DNA of 7,576 bases. It comes from an uncultured Saprospiraceae bacterium. Its GTDB lineage: Bacteria; Bacteroidota; Bacteroidia; Chitinophagales; Saprospiraceae. The stretch lies in contig CALGLS010000521.1 in the NCBI GenBank assembly GCA_937959375.1, positions 1 to 7,576 on the forward strand, given 5' to 3'. The position numbers and the translations under genes were made by a program. Below are positions 1 to 7,020 of the stretch, in pieces. The notes under the pieces are model-generated. The model was not told the DNA's origin and did no database searches. It worked only from the letters and a program-made list of their open reading frames with translations. How positions within the stretch are numbered: position 1 is the stretch's first letter; the number at the start of each line of letters is the position of its first letter.

Positions 1-28
1 TTCCGTCTTCGGACTTTTATCTTCCTTC
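1..28. repeat. Degenerate heptamer array after cinA
   Basis: Read in steps of seven from base 1, the plus strand gives TTCCGTC, TTCGGAC, TTTTATC and TTCCTTC, then passes into the cinA stop codon at 31-33. The first two units are the same pair, in swapped order, as at 4815-4828 and 7105-7118. The array probably continues beyond the left window edge. It lies immediately 3' of cinA on that gene's sense strand. Only the first two units are close matches, so the later ones may be decayed copies or chance pyrimidine-rich sequence. Confidence 0.55.
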
Positions 29-30
29 TT

Positions 31-1272
31 TCACTCTTCCAACAAAAACTGTCGCACCATATTCAACACTTGATTTCCTGTATATTCTATATTTTGCAAA
101 CGTTTCTTGCCTAGATTTAATTTTCTTGTTACTACTTTGTCATTATCACCTACTGCCAACCAAATCGTTCCCACTGGTTTTTCCTCTGTACCTCCTCCTG
201 GTCCGGCGATGCCTGAAATAGCAACTGCGATATCTGCTCCCATCAAGTTCAATAATCCTTTCACCATTTCTATCACAGTAGCTTCACTCACTGCTCCATG
301 TTCTTTTAAGGTTTCGGGATTAACCTTAAGTTGATTCACTTTTATTGTATTCGAATAAGGAACAATACTGCCTGCAAAATAAGCAGAGGCTCCTGGGTTT
401 GCAGTAATTCGATGTGAAACATATCCTCCCGTACAACTTTCCGCCAAGGTCAAATATTTACCTTTTTCAATCAATAACTTCCCAACTACTTCTTCTAATT
501 TATCTGTTCCATAACCAAATACAAATTCAGGTATTAAAGCTACTATCTCTTTTACTTTTTCATCCAGCAATTGTTGCAATTCTTGTTCATTATCACCTGT
601 TGTTGTCAACCGGATTCTCACTCTTCCTAAACCTGGTAAAAAAGCTACTTTTACAAAATCTGGTAAACTATCCGTTACTGGTTCAATGCGATCTGCAATA
701 CGAGATTCACCTTCACCAATCGTTTGGATGGTACGATGAATGACTGCCCTTGGTGTAAATTGAGTGGACAGCTTTGGAATGACCTCATTGGTCATTAGGT
801 ACTTCATTTCATAAGGCACTCCAGGCATTGACACGGCAACTTTCCCATTGTGTTCAAACCACATTCCTGGAGCGGTTCCCATTTTATTAAACAGTAGTTT
901 TGCGTTTTCTGGCATATAACATTGCAAGCGATGTGCCTCTGTGGTAGACCTTCCCCATTTTTCAAACATACGTTGAATACGATTGAAGGTAGATTCACTA
1001 AAAACCATTCCTACCCCAAAATAATCTGCCAGCGTTTTCTTTGTAATGTCATCTTTGGTTGGTCCCAAACCTCCTGTCATCAAGACAATATCGAATTGAC
1101 GAAACGCCTGATCTAAAGCGTCTTTAATCGCCTGCTCTTCATCACTTACGGTTGTAATGTTTTGAATATCGAAACCTGCATCGTTGAGTTGAGCCCCCAT
1201 CCAAGCTGAGTTGGTGTCTATGATTTGGCCAATGAGAATTTCATCTCCTATTGTTATTACTTGTACTTTCAT
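31..1272 (-). CDS. cinA: CinA family nicotinamide-nucleotide amidase / ADP-ribose pyrophosphatase
   Basis: This 413-residue protein has the full length and both domains of the CinA family. The N-terminal MoCF-like domain (about 1-170) begins MKVQVITIGDEILIGQIIDT and carries MTGGLGPTKDD at 65-75; in studied homologues it has ADP-ribose pyrophosphatase activity. A middle linker domain (about 175-255) contains TIGEGESRIADRI. The C-terminal PncC domain (about 257-413) has AESCTGG at 277-283, whose serine is taken as the nucleophile, ISGIAGPGGG at 352-361 and GTIWLAV at 368-374; it deamidates NMN to nicotinate mononucleotide in pyridine nucleotide salvage. The old name 'competence/damage-inducible protein' reflects co-expression with recA in some Gram-positives and says nothing about this gene. 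The protein is expected to be cytoplasmic. The ATG at 1272 fits the family N terminus exactly, with no clear Shine-Dalgarno sequence. The gene is divergent from the cyclase gene and seems to be transcribed alone within the window. Its enzymatic role is inferred from the family. Confidence 0.96.
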   Translation of the reverse strand: MKVQVITIGDEILIGQIIDTNSAWMGAQLNDAGFDIQNITTVSDEEQAIKDALDQAFRQFDIVLMTGGLGPTKDDITKKTLADYFGVGMVFSESTFNRIQRMFEKWGRSTTEAHRLQCYMPENAKLLFNKMGTAPGMWFEHNGKVAVSMPGVPYEMKYLMTNEVIPKLSTQFTPRAVIHRTIQTIGEGESRIADRIEPVTDSLPDFVKVAFLPGLGRVRIRLTTTGDNEQELQQLLDEKVKEIVALIPEFVFGYGTDKLEEVVGKLLIEKGKYLTLAESCTGGYVSHRITANPGASAYFAGSIVPYSNTIKVNQLKVNPETLKEHGAVSEATVIEMVKGLLNLMGADIAVAISGIAGPGGGTEEKPVGTIWLAVGDNDKVVTRKLNLGKKRLQNIEYTGNQVLNMVRQFLLEE

Positions 1273-1307
1273 CTTTATTTTTGTTGAGACATAAAAATCG
1301 ATTTAAG

Positions 1308-1335
1308 CCTGTAGAGGGGCAATCCTTCATACAGG
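1308..1335. other. Hairpin in the divergent cinA/cyclase intergenic region
   Basis: CCTGTA at 1308-1313 is the exact reverse complement of TACAGG at 1330-1335. Further pairing of 1314-1318 with 1324-1328, with one G-U pair and a bulged A at 1329, closes a 5-base loop and gives about 11 pairs in total. It lies 36 bases upstream of the cinA start on the minus strand. It could sit in the cinA leader or be a protein-binding site. No U-tract follows directly on either strand, so it is not a standard terminator. The rest of 1273-1505 is AT-rich with poly-T and poly-A tracts near 1383-1411; I could not place a promoter there with confidence. Confidence 0.35.
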
Positions 1336-1505
1336 GTTACAAAACAAACAACTAAGCAGCAATAATAGATGTGTTTTAACTATTTTTTTTTACTTTCAGA
1401 GAAGAAAAAAAAGCTTGGTCTACATTGAGACATCTCAAATCAACAAGGTTTTCTGATTCAAGTAAACAAGCTAGCTTTTCAATAAATGCTTCCGGAATAA
1501 TTTTT

Positions 1506-4500
1506 ATGTGCTTTTTAAAAAAATACTTTTGCTTATTTCTGATATTCTGCATGTTTGACAATGTGTTGGGTCAAGCTAATTCGGATCAGATTCAGTTTAA
1601 AGTCTATGGCTTTGAGGAGGGGCTCAGTCATCGGAATTCGTTCAAAGTTGCACAGGACTCAGCTGGCTACCTCTGGATTGCAACGATTAATGGCTTGAAC
1701 CGATTTGATAGCAAAAATTTTCTCAAATACGGAACTTCTAGACCTGACGGCTATATTCCCGACAATTATGTTTCTGATATTTGTTTTGAGTCCGACAGCG
1801 TTCTTTGGTTATCACTTCCTCGCCAACTGGCTCGCCTTAATACCAACAGCAACTATGTTAAAGATTTTAATCTAGAAGACAACTCCTCCGCTGAGAATGA
1901 AGGTACCGCTCCTACTAGTCTTTTTGTTGATAGCAAAAAAAATCTTTGGTCCTTTGCTTATTCATCTGAAACGGGAAGTTCTGTTTTACACAAATCGAAT
2001 ACTGAAATTGGCGTACAGGACATCATGGCCTGTAAGGGGACTTTTGCAAAACGAGCCATTGCAGAACTAGGTGGCTATATCTTTTTTAGTTATGACGAAA
2101 ACACCTTACTGGAAATTGATAAAAATGGAGAAGAGGTCAATCGATTTATATTAGGAGACAGTAATTCTAAAGCTTGGGTTACTCAAATGCAAGTCACAAA
2201 AGATCGTACACTTTGGGTCTTAATGAACAATGGTGCTATTTATTTTATCAAAAAAGGTTCTCCTAACTTTGAGCTTCATCCTGCTTCGAATGCATTGATC
2301 AACAAAAGTATCTTCTCTACTTTCCATGTAAAAGAAAATGGAAATATTTGGGTTGGTGGCATAGGCAATTTATGGATGTATGATGCACTGAATAAAAAAA
2401 CCTTAGACTTTGACCAAGACATCAGAGATATCACAAAGTTCACAGTAAACTATCGAGATATTTTTGAAGATCAAACAGGAATCATTTGGATTGCAAGTGA
2501 TTTTGGTTTGGTAAGAGCGGTGAGCTCTGACGACTTATTTACGCATTACATGTCAGATGGAAACGAATACTGCCAGGATGCCAATTGCAGTATGAGAGGT
2601 ATTACGAGTGACAAGGAAGGGAATGTCTATTTCAGTTATTACAATTCCATTCATGTTCTCAATACAAAAACAAATTCGTTACGACCGCTCTTCTCTAACA
2701 ATCCTTTTCATAACCCTCCATTTGGTCTTTTACATTATCAAAATTCGATTTGGACTGGCAATGGCAAACGAATAGATCTCAGCACAATGAAGGTTGACTC
2801 AATACTCGGTATGCCGACAACCGACTTGGGTGATGTTATGGTTGACCATGAAGGACTGGTTTGGTTTGGTTTTCTTAATCGTATTGCCTACTACAATCCA
2901 TCTACAAAAGAGTTGAAGGATTTCGTTGACCTTACCGGAATAATCGATACTCAAAAAATCAACATTAGTTATATTTATCAAGGCAAAACCAATAATTACA
3001 TTTGGTTAGCAACACTTGAAAACGGTTTATATAAAATCGACAAAAGGATGGGCACGCTTGCTCATTACCATACGGAAAACAAAAACGGCCCTACGCTTTT
3101 ACACAACAAAGTAAATGGGGTACACGAAGATGCATTTGGTAATCTCTGGATCGCAACCGGTAATGGTCTACATCAACTAAATATTGAGACCGAACAAATA
3201 TCTGTTTACATTACCAATCATGGTTTAGCCAACAGCTTCATCAATGGTTTACTTTCTGAAGGTGACAGTGCTATTTGGGTGAGTACCGATTTGGGAATAT
3301 CTCGGTTTAGTGTCAACGAAAAACGCTTTATCAACTTTACCAAAGACAATGGTCTTTCTGGCAATGAATTCAACCGTATTTCTTTTCACCAAACTACCGA
3401 TGGAACCATGTATTTCGGTGGCTTACATGGTATCAATGCCTTTAAACCTGGCGTTCATTTTCTACGTCAAAAAGAACAACACGAAGGAAAGATTCTACTA
3501 AGTGAGTTTTCAAAATTAGATGGCCATCTCGACAGCTTGATGGCTTATAAAACAGGCATTGGCGATGGGAAGAAAATAGAGCTTTCTTGGCGAGATAAAT
3601 TTTTCACTTTTCAATTTGCTTTAGCTAATTATGCCAATCCGGGTGCACATTATTTTAGCTACAAACTCGATGGTTACGAAAAAGAATGGTCAAAAGAATC
3701 AACCATAAACTCAGCTAGTTACAGTATTATTCCGCATGGTAATTACACCTTAAAAGTACGAGCTAGAAGCGGCAATGGTGATTGGAATAAAAAAGAACTT
3801 TCTATTCCCATTCATGTACAACAAGCTTTTTACAAAACCTGGTGGTTCATCGCTTTTTGCAGTGCTTTACTACTCGGTCTCTTAATGGCGATATCACAAT
3901 ATTCATTATACCAAGCTCGCCAAAGAGAAATAAAATTAAAAAAAGAAGTTCACGCCCGTACACTTGATCTAGAACGAGAGGTAAAGAAATCAGACGAATT
4001 ACTTCTCAATATTTTACCTTCCGAAATCGCACAAGAATTAAAAACCTATGGCAAAGCGAAAGCAAAGCGCCATGAAAACGTTACGGTTTTCTTTTCTGAC
4101 TTTAAAGGTTTCACCCTCATCAGTCAACTTCTAGAACCTGAAGAATTGGTTGCTGAAATCGATTTATGCTTCCGCGAATTTGATAAAATTATGGAACAGT
4201 ATGGTTTAGAAAAAATTAAAACCATCGGAGATGCTTACATGTGTGCAGGTGGCATTCCTACTCCTGATAGCGAAAGCGTTGTCAACATGGTTAAAGCAGC
4301 TTTAGACATTCAAAAATTTATGCGAAAATTAGCTACTGAAAAGTCTAGTAATAACCAGCCCTATTTTGAAACGCGAATTGGCATTCATACCGGTCCTTTA
4401 GTTTCTGGAATAGTTGGAATCAGAAAATTTGCTTACGATATTTGGGGAGACACGGTCAACATTGCAGCTCGATTAGAAGACAATGGCGAAGTTGGAAAAG

Positions 4501-4649
4501 TAAATATTTCTCAATCAACTTATGAGCTAGTAAAAGACCAGTTTCATTGTACTCACCGTGGTAAGATTACAATAAAGCATGATGTGGAAATTGATATGTA
4601 TTATGTGGAAGGAGGTAGGAATGGGAGTGGGAGTGGGAATCAAAATTAG
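1506..4649 (+). CDS. Periplasmic propeller/Y_Y_Y sensor fused to class III adenylate cyclase
   Basis: A 1047-residue one-component sensor predicted to make cAMP. The ATG at 1506 is chosen because it starts directly at a signal peptide (residues 1-22, KK then a hydrophobic core, likely cut after VLG). The frame is open upstream to a TTG at 1425, but that would bury the signal. Residues about 30-680 hold 13-14 Reg_prop blades, for example LWIA at 56, LWIATGNG at 547 and IWVS at 590, probably two seven-bladed propellers. A Y_Y_Y domain follows (about 695-775, with KLDGYEKEW), then one membrane helix (about 779-800), a coiled coil to about 850 with NILP at 835-838, and the cyclase domain (about 853-1030). 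Active-site residues are present: metal-binding D865 (FSDFKGFT) and D909, adenine-selecting K905 (KTIGDAYM) and D978 (YDIWGD), and N985 and R989 for the transition state. The lysine/aspartate pair argues for ATP over GTP. It should act as a homodimer with the cyclase in the cytoplasm. Ligand and cAMP effector are unknown. The last dozen residues are low-complexity (GGRNGSGSGNQN). Confidence 0.93.
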   Translation: MCFLKKYFCLFLIFCMFDNVLGQANSDQIQFKVYGFEEGLSHRNSFKVAQDSAGYLWIATINGLNRFDSKNFLKYGTSRPDGYIPDNYVSDICFESDSVLWLSLPRQLARLNTNSNYVKDFNLEDNSSAENEGTAPTSLFVDSKKNLWSFAYSSETGSSVLHKSNTEIGVQDIMACKGTFAKRAIAELGGYIFFSYDENTLLEIDKNGEEVNRFILGDSNSKAWVTQMQVTKDRTLWVLMNNGAIYFIKKGSPNFELHPASNALINKSIFSTFHVKENGNIWVGGIGNLWMYDALNKKTLDFDQDIRDITKFTVNYRDIFEDQTGIIWIASDFGLVRAVSSDDLFTHYMSDGNEYCQDANCSMRGITSDKEGNVYFSYYNSIHVLNTKTNSLRPLFSNNPFHNPPFGLLHYQNSIWTGNGKRIDLSTMKVDSILGMPTTDLGDVMVDHEGLVWFGFLNRIAYYNPSTKELKDFVDLTGIIDTQKINISYIYQGKTNNYIWLATLENGLYKIDKRMGTLAHYHTENKNGPTLLHNKVNGVHEDAFGNLWIATGNGLHQLNIETEQISVYITNHGLANSFINGLLSEGDSAIWVSTDLGISRFSVNEKRFINFTKDNGLSGNEFNRISFHQTTDGTMYFGGLHGINAFKPGVHFLRQKEQHEGKILLSEFSKLDGHLDSLMAYKTGIGDGKKIELSWRDKFFTFQFALANYANPGAHYFSYKLDGYEKEWSKESTINSASYSIIPHGNYTLKVRARSGNGDWNKKELSIPIHVQQAFYKTWWFIAFCSALLLGLLMAISQYSLYQARQREIKLKKEVHARTLDLEREVKKSDELLLNILPSEIAQELKTYGKAKAKRHENVTVFFSDFKGFTLISQLLEPEELVAEIDLCFREFDKIMEQYGLEKIKTIGDAYMCAGGIPTPDSESVVNMVKAALDIQKFMRKLATEKSSNNQPYFETRIGIHTGPLVSGIVGIRKFAYDIWGDTVNIAARLEDNGEVGKVNISQSTYELVKDQFHCTHRGKITIKHDVEIDMYYVEGGRNGSGSGNQN

Positions 4650-4654
4650 AATTA

Positions 4655-4679
4655 GAATGGCCTTCTAACGTTGAGGGAA
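4655..4679. repeat. 25-base direct repeat with hairpin, copy 1
   Basis: Twenty-four of 25 bases match 4750-4774. Within it CCTTC (4661-4665) can pair with GAGGG (4673-4677) across the loop TAACGTT, using one G-U pair. It begins six bases after the cyclase stop codon, in a tract rich in GGGAGT and AATTAG hexamers that includes the end of the coding sequence. Confidence 0.8.
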
Positions 4680-4710
4680 TTAGAATGGGAAAGCTATATG
4701 TTTGAGTATG

Positions 4711-4750
4711 AGCGTAGACTTCCCTTTAGGGATTGAGGGCGCGCGCTGGG
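4711..4750. other. Small palindrome and GC-alternating tract between the two 25-base repeats
   Basis: TCCCT at 4721-4725 and AGGGA at 4728-4732 form a 5-base inverted repeat with a 2-base spacer. An alternating GCGCGCGC lies at 4739-4746, unusually GC-rich for this window. AGCG (4711-4714) and CGCT (4744-4747) could pair outside the palindrome. No function is claimed; it appears to be part of the same composite intergenic repeat as the flanking copies. Confidence 0.35.
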
Positions 4751-4774
4751 AATGGCCTTCTAACGTTGAAGGAA
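4750..4774. repeat. 25-base direct repeat with hairpin, copy 2
   Basis: This is the second copy of the element at 4655-4679. Here CCTTC (4756-4760) pairs perfectly with GAAGG (4768-4772) across the loop TAACGTT. The only difference between copies (A at 4770 versus G at 4675) swaps a T-A pair for a T-G pair, so the stem can form in both. It lies in the convergent gap between the cyclase and nucleotidyltransferase genes (4650-4834), in which I see no gene. Confidence 0.8.
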
Positions 4775-4814
4775 CTGAGCTTGAAATTGCCTCTTGAATT
4801 TGAGCTTTCCTGTT

Positions 4815-4828
4815 TTCGGACTTCCGTC
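4815..4828. repeat. Heptamer pair after the nucleotidyltransferase gene
   Basis: Two adjacent heptamers, TTCGGAC and TTCCGTC, are identical as a 14-mer to 7105-7118 after atpA. The pair lies six bases beyond the nucleotidyltransferase stop codon, on its 3' side. Confidence 0.7.
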
Positions 4829-4834
4829 TCCTCC

Positions 4835-5830
4835 CTAACTAAAATCAATCTCCGTATTATCACCAATATTCAAACTCTGGCTAGAACCTTTAATCGCAGC
4901 ATCACTTCCTACAATCGACTGATGTAAGACTACATCTTCAATCGTTGCATAATTACCAATAATAGATTCCTTGACAATTGAATAATTGATCACGGCATTA
5001 TCACCAATGGTAACATGAGGTCCAATAATAGAATTGGAGATTTTACAATCCTTACCAATACTTACTGGATGGATAATGATCGTACTATCATAACTTGGCA
5101 GGTTGGAAGAAGCGTAACCTTCCTTATCTAGTAACATCGCATTGGTCTCAAGTAGAATTTCTTTCTTACCACAGTCAAACCAATTATTAACAGGAACCGT
5201 TGAAAACTTGACACCATCTACAATCATTTTCATTAGTGCGTCCGTTAATTGGAATTCACCATGGCTCATGATATTATTTTCGACATTATAGATGACGGCA
5301 TCAAGCAAAGCATCTACCTCTTTTATTTTGTAAAAACCAACCATCGCCATATCTGACTTTGGTATATTTGGCTTCTCTACTACTCTTTTTATAAATTTGT
5401 CTTCGCCATATTCGACCACACCAAACTCACGAGGATCTTGTACTTTTTTAACAACTACACAAGATGTGTCATGGGACATCACTTCTTCCATATCTACATC
5501 GATAATCACATCTCCAAATACAATAAATACCTCTTCTGCTCCTCTAATGGCATCTTTTGCAGTCCAAATAGCGTGTGCAGATCCCTGTCTCACATTTTGC
5601 TGAATAAACTCCATCTTAATGTTCGGATACTCTCGCTCCACATAAAGTTTTATCTTTTCACCTAGATATCCAATGATGAAGACAAAATCGTCAACTCCAA
5701 CATCAATTAACTTATCGATAATAAAGGAAATAATAGCTTTACCGGCTACTGGAATCAGTGGCTTTGGCTGCGTATATGTATGTGGTCGGAGGCGCGTACC
5801 TGCGCCAGCTACTGGGATAATCGCTTTCAT
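4835..5830 (-). CDS. Sugar-1-phosphate nucleotidyltransferase (RmlA-like) with C-terminal beta-helix
   Basis: A 331-residue cytoplasmic enzyme that should join a sugar 1-phosphate to a nucleoside triphosphate, giving an NDP-sugar and pyrophosphate. The N-terminal Rossmann-like domain (about 1-240) has the nucleotide-binding signature at 9-28: GAGTRLRP, then K23 in PKPLIPV. Also visible are RQGSAHAI at 81-88, metal-binding D107 in VFGD, EKP at 152-154, EFQLTD at 192-197 and WFDCG at 217-221, which parallel glucose-1-phosphate thymidylyltransferase. From about 250 to 331 come hexapeptide repeats (VSIGKD, SIIGPHVTIGD, SIIGNYATI, SIVGSDAAI) typical of a left-handed beta-helix; this lengthens it relative to short RmlA and resembles long-form family members. 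Nucleotide and sugar cannot be fixed from sequence: dTTP/glucose is one option, UTP or GTP/mannose others. The ATG at 5830 matches the family start; the frame runs on to a TTG at 5890, but the extra 20 residues are unlike the family. No sugar or glycosyltransferase genes lie beside it, so it is probably monocistronic. Confidence 0.92.
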   Translation of the reverse strand: MKAIIPVAGAGTRLRPHTYTQPKPLIPVAGKAIISFIIDKLIDVGVDDFVFIIGYLGEKIKLYVEREYPNIKMEFIQQNVRQGSAHAIWTAKDAIRGAEEVFIVFGDVIIDVDMEEVMSHDTSCVVVKKVQDPREFGVVEYGEDKFIKRVVEKPNIPKSDMAMVGFYKIKEVDALLDAVIYNVENNIMSHGEFQLTDALMKMIVDGVKFSTVPVNNWFDCGKKEILLETNAMLLDKEGYASSNLPSYDSTIIIHPVSIGKDCKISNSIIGPHVTIGDNAVINYSIVKESIIGNYATIEDVVLHQSIVGSDAAIKGSSQSLNIGDNTEIDFS

Positions 5831-5840
5831 ATTTTTTCTT

Positions 5841-5853
5841 TCGGTAAAACCGA
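5841..5853. other. Short inverted repeat upstream of the nucleotidyltransferase start
   Basis: TCGGT (5841-5845) and ACCGA (5849-5853) are exact reverse complements separated by AAA, starting 10 bases upstream of the ATG at 5830. It may lie in the leader or act as an operator half-site pair. It is too short to exclude chance. Confidence 0.25.
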
Positions 5854-5905
5854 TAACTAAGATAACGTAAAAAACAGAAAAAGGTGCCAATAGTAGGAAG
5901 GAATG

Positions 5906-5953
5906 TTGGAAGTTAGAAGTGGGAGGATGGAAGTTCCACCTAACATAAATGGA
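5906..5953. repeat. Heptamer array with CTAAC loop remnant in the nucleotidyltransferase-atpG gap
   Basis: From 5908 the plus strand reads GGAAGTT, AGAAGTG, GGAGGAT, GGAAGTT, then CC, ACCTAAC and ATAAATGGAG. This matches in order the left arm and loop start of the atpA-atpG hairpin (four GGAAG-type heptamers ending GGAAGTT, then TCC and CACTAACG). TCCA at 5935-5938 can pair with TGGA at 5950-5953. The long right arm seen at 7085-7115 is missing, so this looks like a half or decayed copy. The rest of the gap (5831-6099) holds no gene. Confidence 0.55.
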
Positions 5954-5968
5954 GTAATGGGCTTACTC
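5952..5968. other. Six-pair hairpin in the nucleotidyltransferase-atpG gap
   Basis: GAGTAA (5952-5957) and TTACTC (5963-5968) are exact reverse complements around a 5-base loop, TGGGC. No U-tract follows on either strand, so it is not called a terminator. It abuts the heptamer remnant and may belong to the same element. Confidence 0.3.
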
Positions 5969-6024
5969 AAGGTAACCAGATAAATCTGACAGCTTTTATA
6001 TTTTCCATTAAACTACTTCTTTTC

Positions 6025-6072
6025 TAAAACACAAAAAGCACGAAGTCCCCATAATAAGGGCACTTCGTGCTT
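6025..6072 (-). terminator. Rho-independent terminator of the atp operon
   Basis: Bases 6036-6046 pair perfectly with 6062-6072 (11 pairs, GCACGAAGT core). CCC can also pair with GGG at 6058-6060, leaving a bulged C at 6061. On the minus strand the stem is followed by CTTTTTGTGTTTT (complement of 6025-6037), a good U-tract. On the plus strand no T-run follows, so it acts in the atpG direction. The stem starts 28 bases after the atpG stop codon, which marks atpG as the last gene of the operon. Confidence 0.85.
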
Positions 6073-6098
6073 CCCGTTTCCATCTTCCAGCTCTTCTC
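6071..6098. repeat. Degenerate heptamer array after atpG
   Basis: Steps of seven give TTCCCGT, TTCCATC, TTCCAGC and TCTTCTC, ending one base before the atpG stop codon at 6100-6102. It fills the space between the stop codon and the terminator stem. Units are more diverged than those at 7091-7118, and the assignment rests partly on matching position and phase. Confidence 0.45.
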
Positions 6099-6099
6099 T

Positions 6100-6996
6100 T
6101 TATCCTTCCAAAGCAGCCGCTCCACCAACAATTTCTGAAAGCTCTTTTGTAATAGCTTCCTGTCGTGCTTTGTTGTATACAATTTTTAGATTCTTCAACA
6201 TGTCTTCCGCATTTTCAGTTGCTGCTTCCATGGCAGTCATACGAGCACCATGCTCAGAAGCATGTGTATCTAGTAAATACTTGAAGAAAGTTGTTTGTAA
6301 GATACTTGGTACCAATTGCTCTAGCAAAGTCTTTTGGTCTGGCTCAAAGATATAGTCATCATTGTGCTTACTTGCTGCCGCACTTTCATTTACCATTTTT
6401 TCTACTGGTAAGAATTGTACAGACTCAGGAATCTGAACTGCTGCATTTCTAAAACGACCGTAACAAACATGGCAAGAATCGTAGTTACCTGCTTGGAACT
6501 CATCCATCACTAATTGCGACACCTGAGAAACATTATCAAAACTTAAGTCAGAAAAAATCTCAGTATAATCTGAAATCTTTCCACAATTCATATAACGCTT
6601 CTTGAAATAATCAAAACTCTTTTTACCAATCGACAAAATCGTCAAGTCACCACTCTCAGCCAATGGAGCATACTTCGATTTGATCGTTGATTCAGCTGCT
6701 TTAATAACATTCGTATTGAAAGCACCACATAAACCACGATTAGAAGTAACCACTACCAAAAGTGCTTTTTTAATTGAACGCTCTTCTCCAAATTTAGAAG
6801 AAGCAGAACCTTCAGAATTAGATAGTATATGCACTAACATTTCGTTCAAACGATCTGCATAAGGACGCATTTCCGTAATAGCCTGCTGTGCTCTACGTAG
6901 CTTTGCTGCCGAAACCATCTTCATGGCTCTTGTGATCTGCTGCGTTGACTTTACCGACTTAATTCGCTCGCGTACTTCTTTTAGATTTGCACCCAT
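6100..6996 (-). CDS. atpG: F1Fo ATP synthase subunit gamma
   Basis: This 298-residue protein is the central rotating shaft of F1, turning inside the alpha3beta3 ring and linking it to the membrane c-ring. The N-terminal helix carries the family pattern (LKEVRERIKSVKSTQQITRA, 5-24, then MKMVSAAKLRRAQ). TSNRGLCGAFN sits at 84-94. The C-terminal helix has SEHGARMTAMEAATENAEDM at 247-266 and ITKELSEIVGGAAAL at 282-296, matching the gamma signature. The length is normal or slightly long for the family, and no break is seen. The ATG at 6996 gives the standard MGANLKEVR start; the bases upstream are A-rich without an obvious Shine-Dalgarno sequence. It follows atpA by 129 bases, a wide gap for an atp operon that holds a long hairpin. 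A terminator lies just after it. It is a peripheral complex subunit on the cytoplasmic face of the inner membrane. Confidence 0.98.
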   Translation of the reverse strand: MGANLKEVRERIKSVKSTQQITRAMKMVSAAKLRRAQQAITEMRPYADRLNEMLVHILSNSEGSASSKFGEERSIKKALLVVVTSNRGLCGAFNTNVIKAAESTIKSKYAPLAESGDLTILSIGKKSFDYFKKRYMNCGKISDYTEIFSDLSFDNVSQVSQLVMDEFQAGNYDSCHVCYGRFRNAAVQIPESVQFLPVEKMVNESAAASKHNDDYIFEPDQKTLLEQLVPSILQTTFFKYLLDTHASEHGARMTAMEAATENAEDMLKNLKIVYNKARQEAITKELSEIVGGAAALEG

Positions 6997-7020
6997 TTCT
7001 TAAATTGTTATTACTCTTAT

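Noticed and set aside
414..743. Plus-strand open frame of 109 codons opposite cinA
   Set aside because: It is antisense to a well-supported gene, and its leucine-rich translation has no recognisable domain.
1391..1398. TACTTTCA as a possible Bacteroidota -7 promoter element for the cyclase
   Set aside because: It departs from TAnnTTTG at one position, and I found no -33 TTTG-like element at the right distance.
1425..1505. Upstream extension of the cyclase gene from a TTG codon at 1425
   Set aside because: The 27 extra residues precede a clean signal peptide that begins at the ATG at 1506; extending would bury it, and TTG is a poorer start.
4733..4927. Plus-strand open frame of 64 codons in the convergent gap
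   Set aside because: It is made of the intergenic repeat plus the antisense of the nucleotidyltransferase 3' end; there is no domain or start signal.
5397..5870. Three short plus-strand open frames opposite the nucleotidyltransferase
   Set aside because: They are antisense shadows of conserved coding sequence with no independent support.
5831..5890. Upstream extension of the nucleotidyltransferase gene from a TTG at 5890
   Set aside because: The family always starts at or near MKAIIPVAGAGTRLRP; the extra 20 residues have no family match and cross a short inverted repeat.
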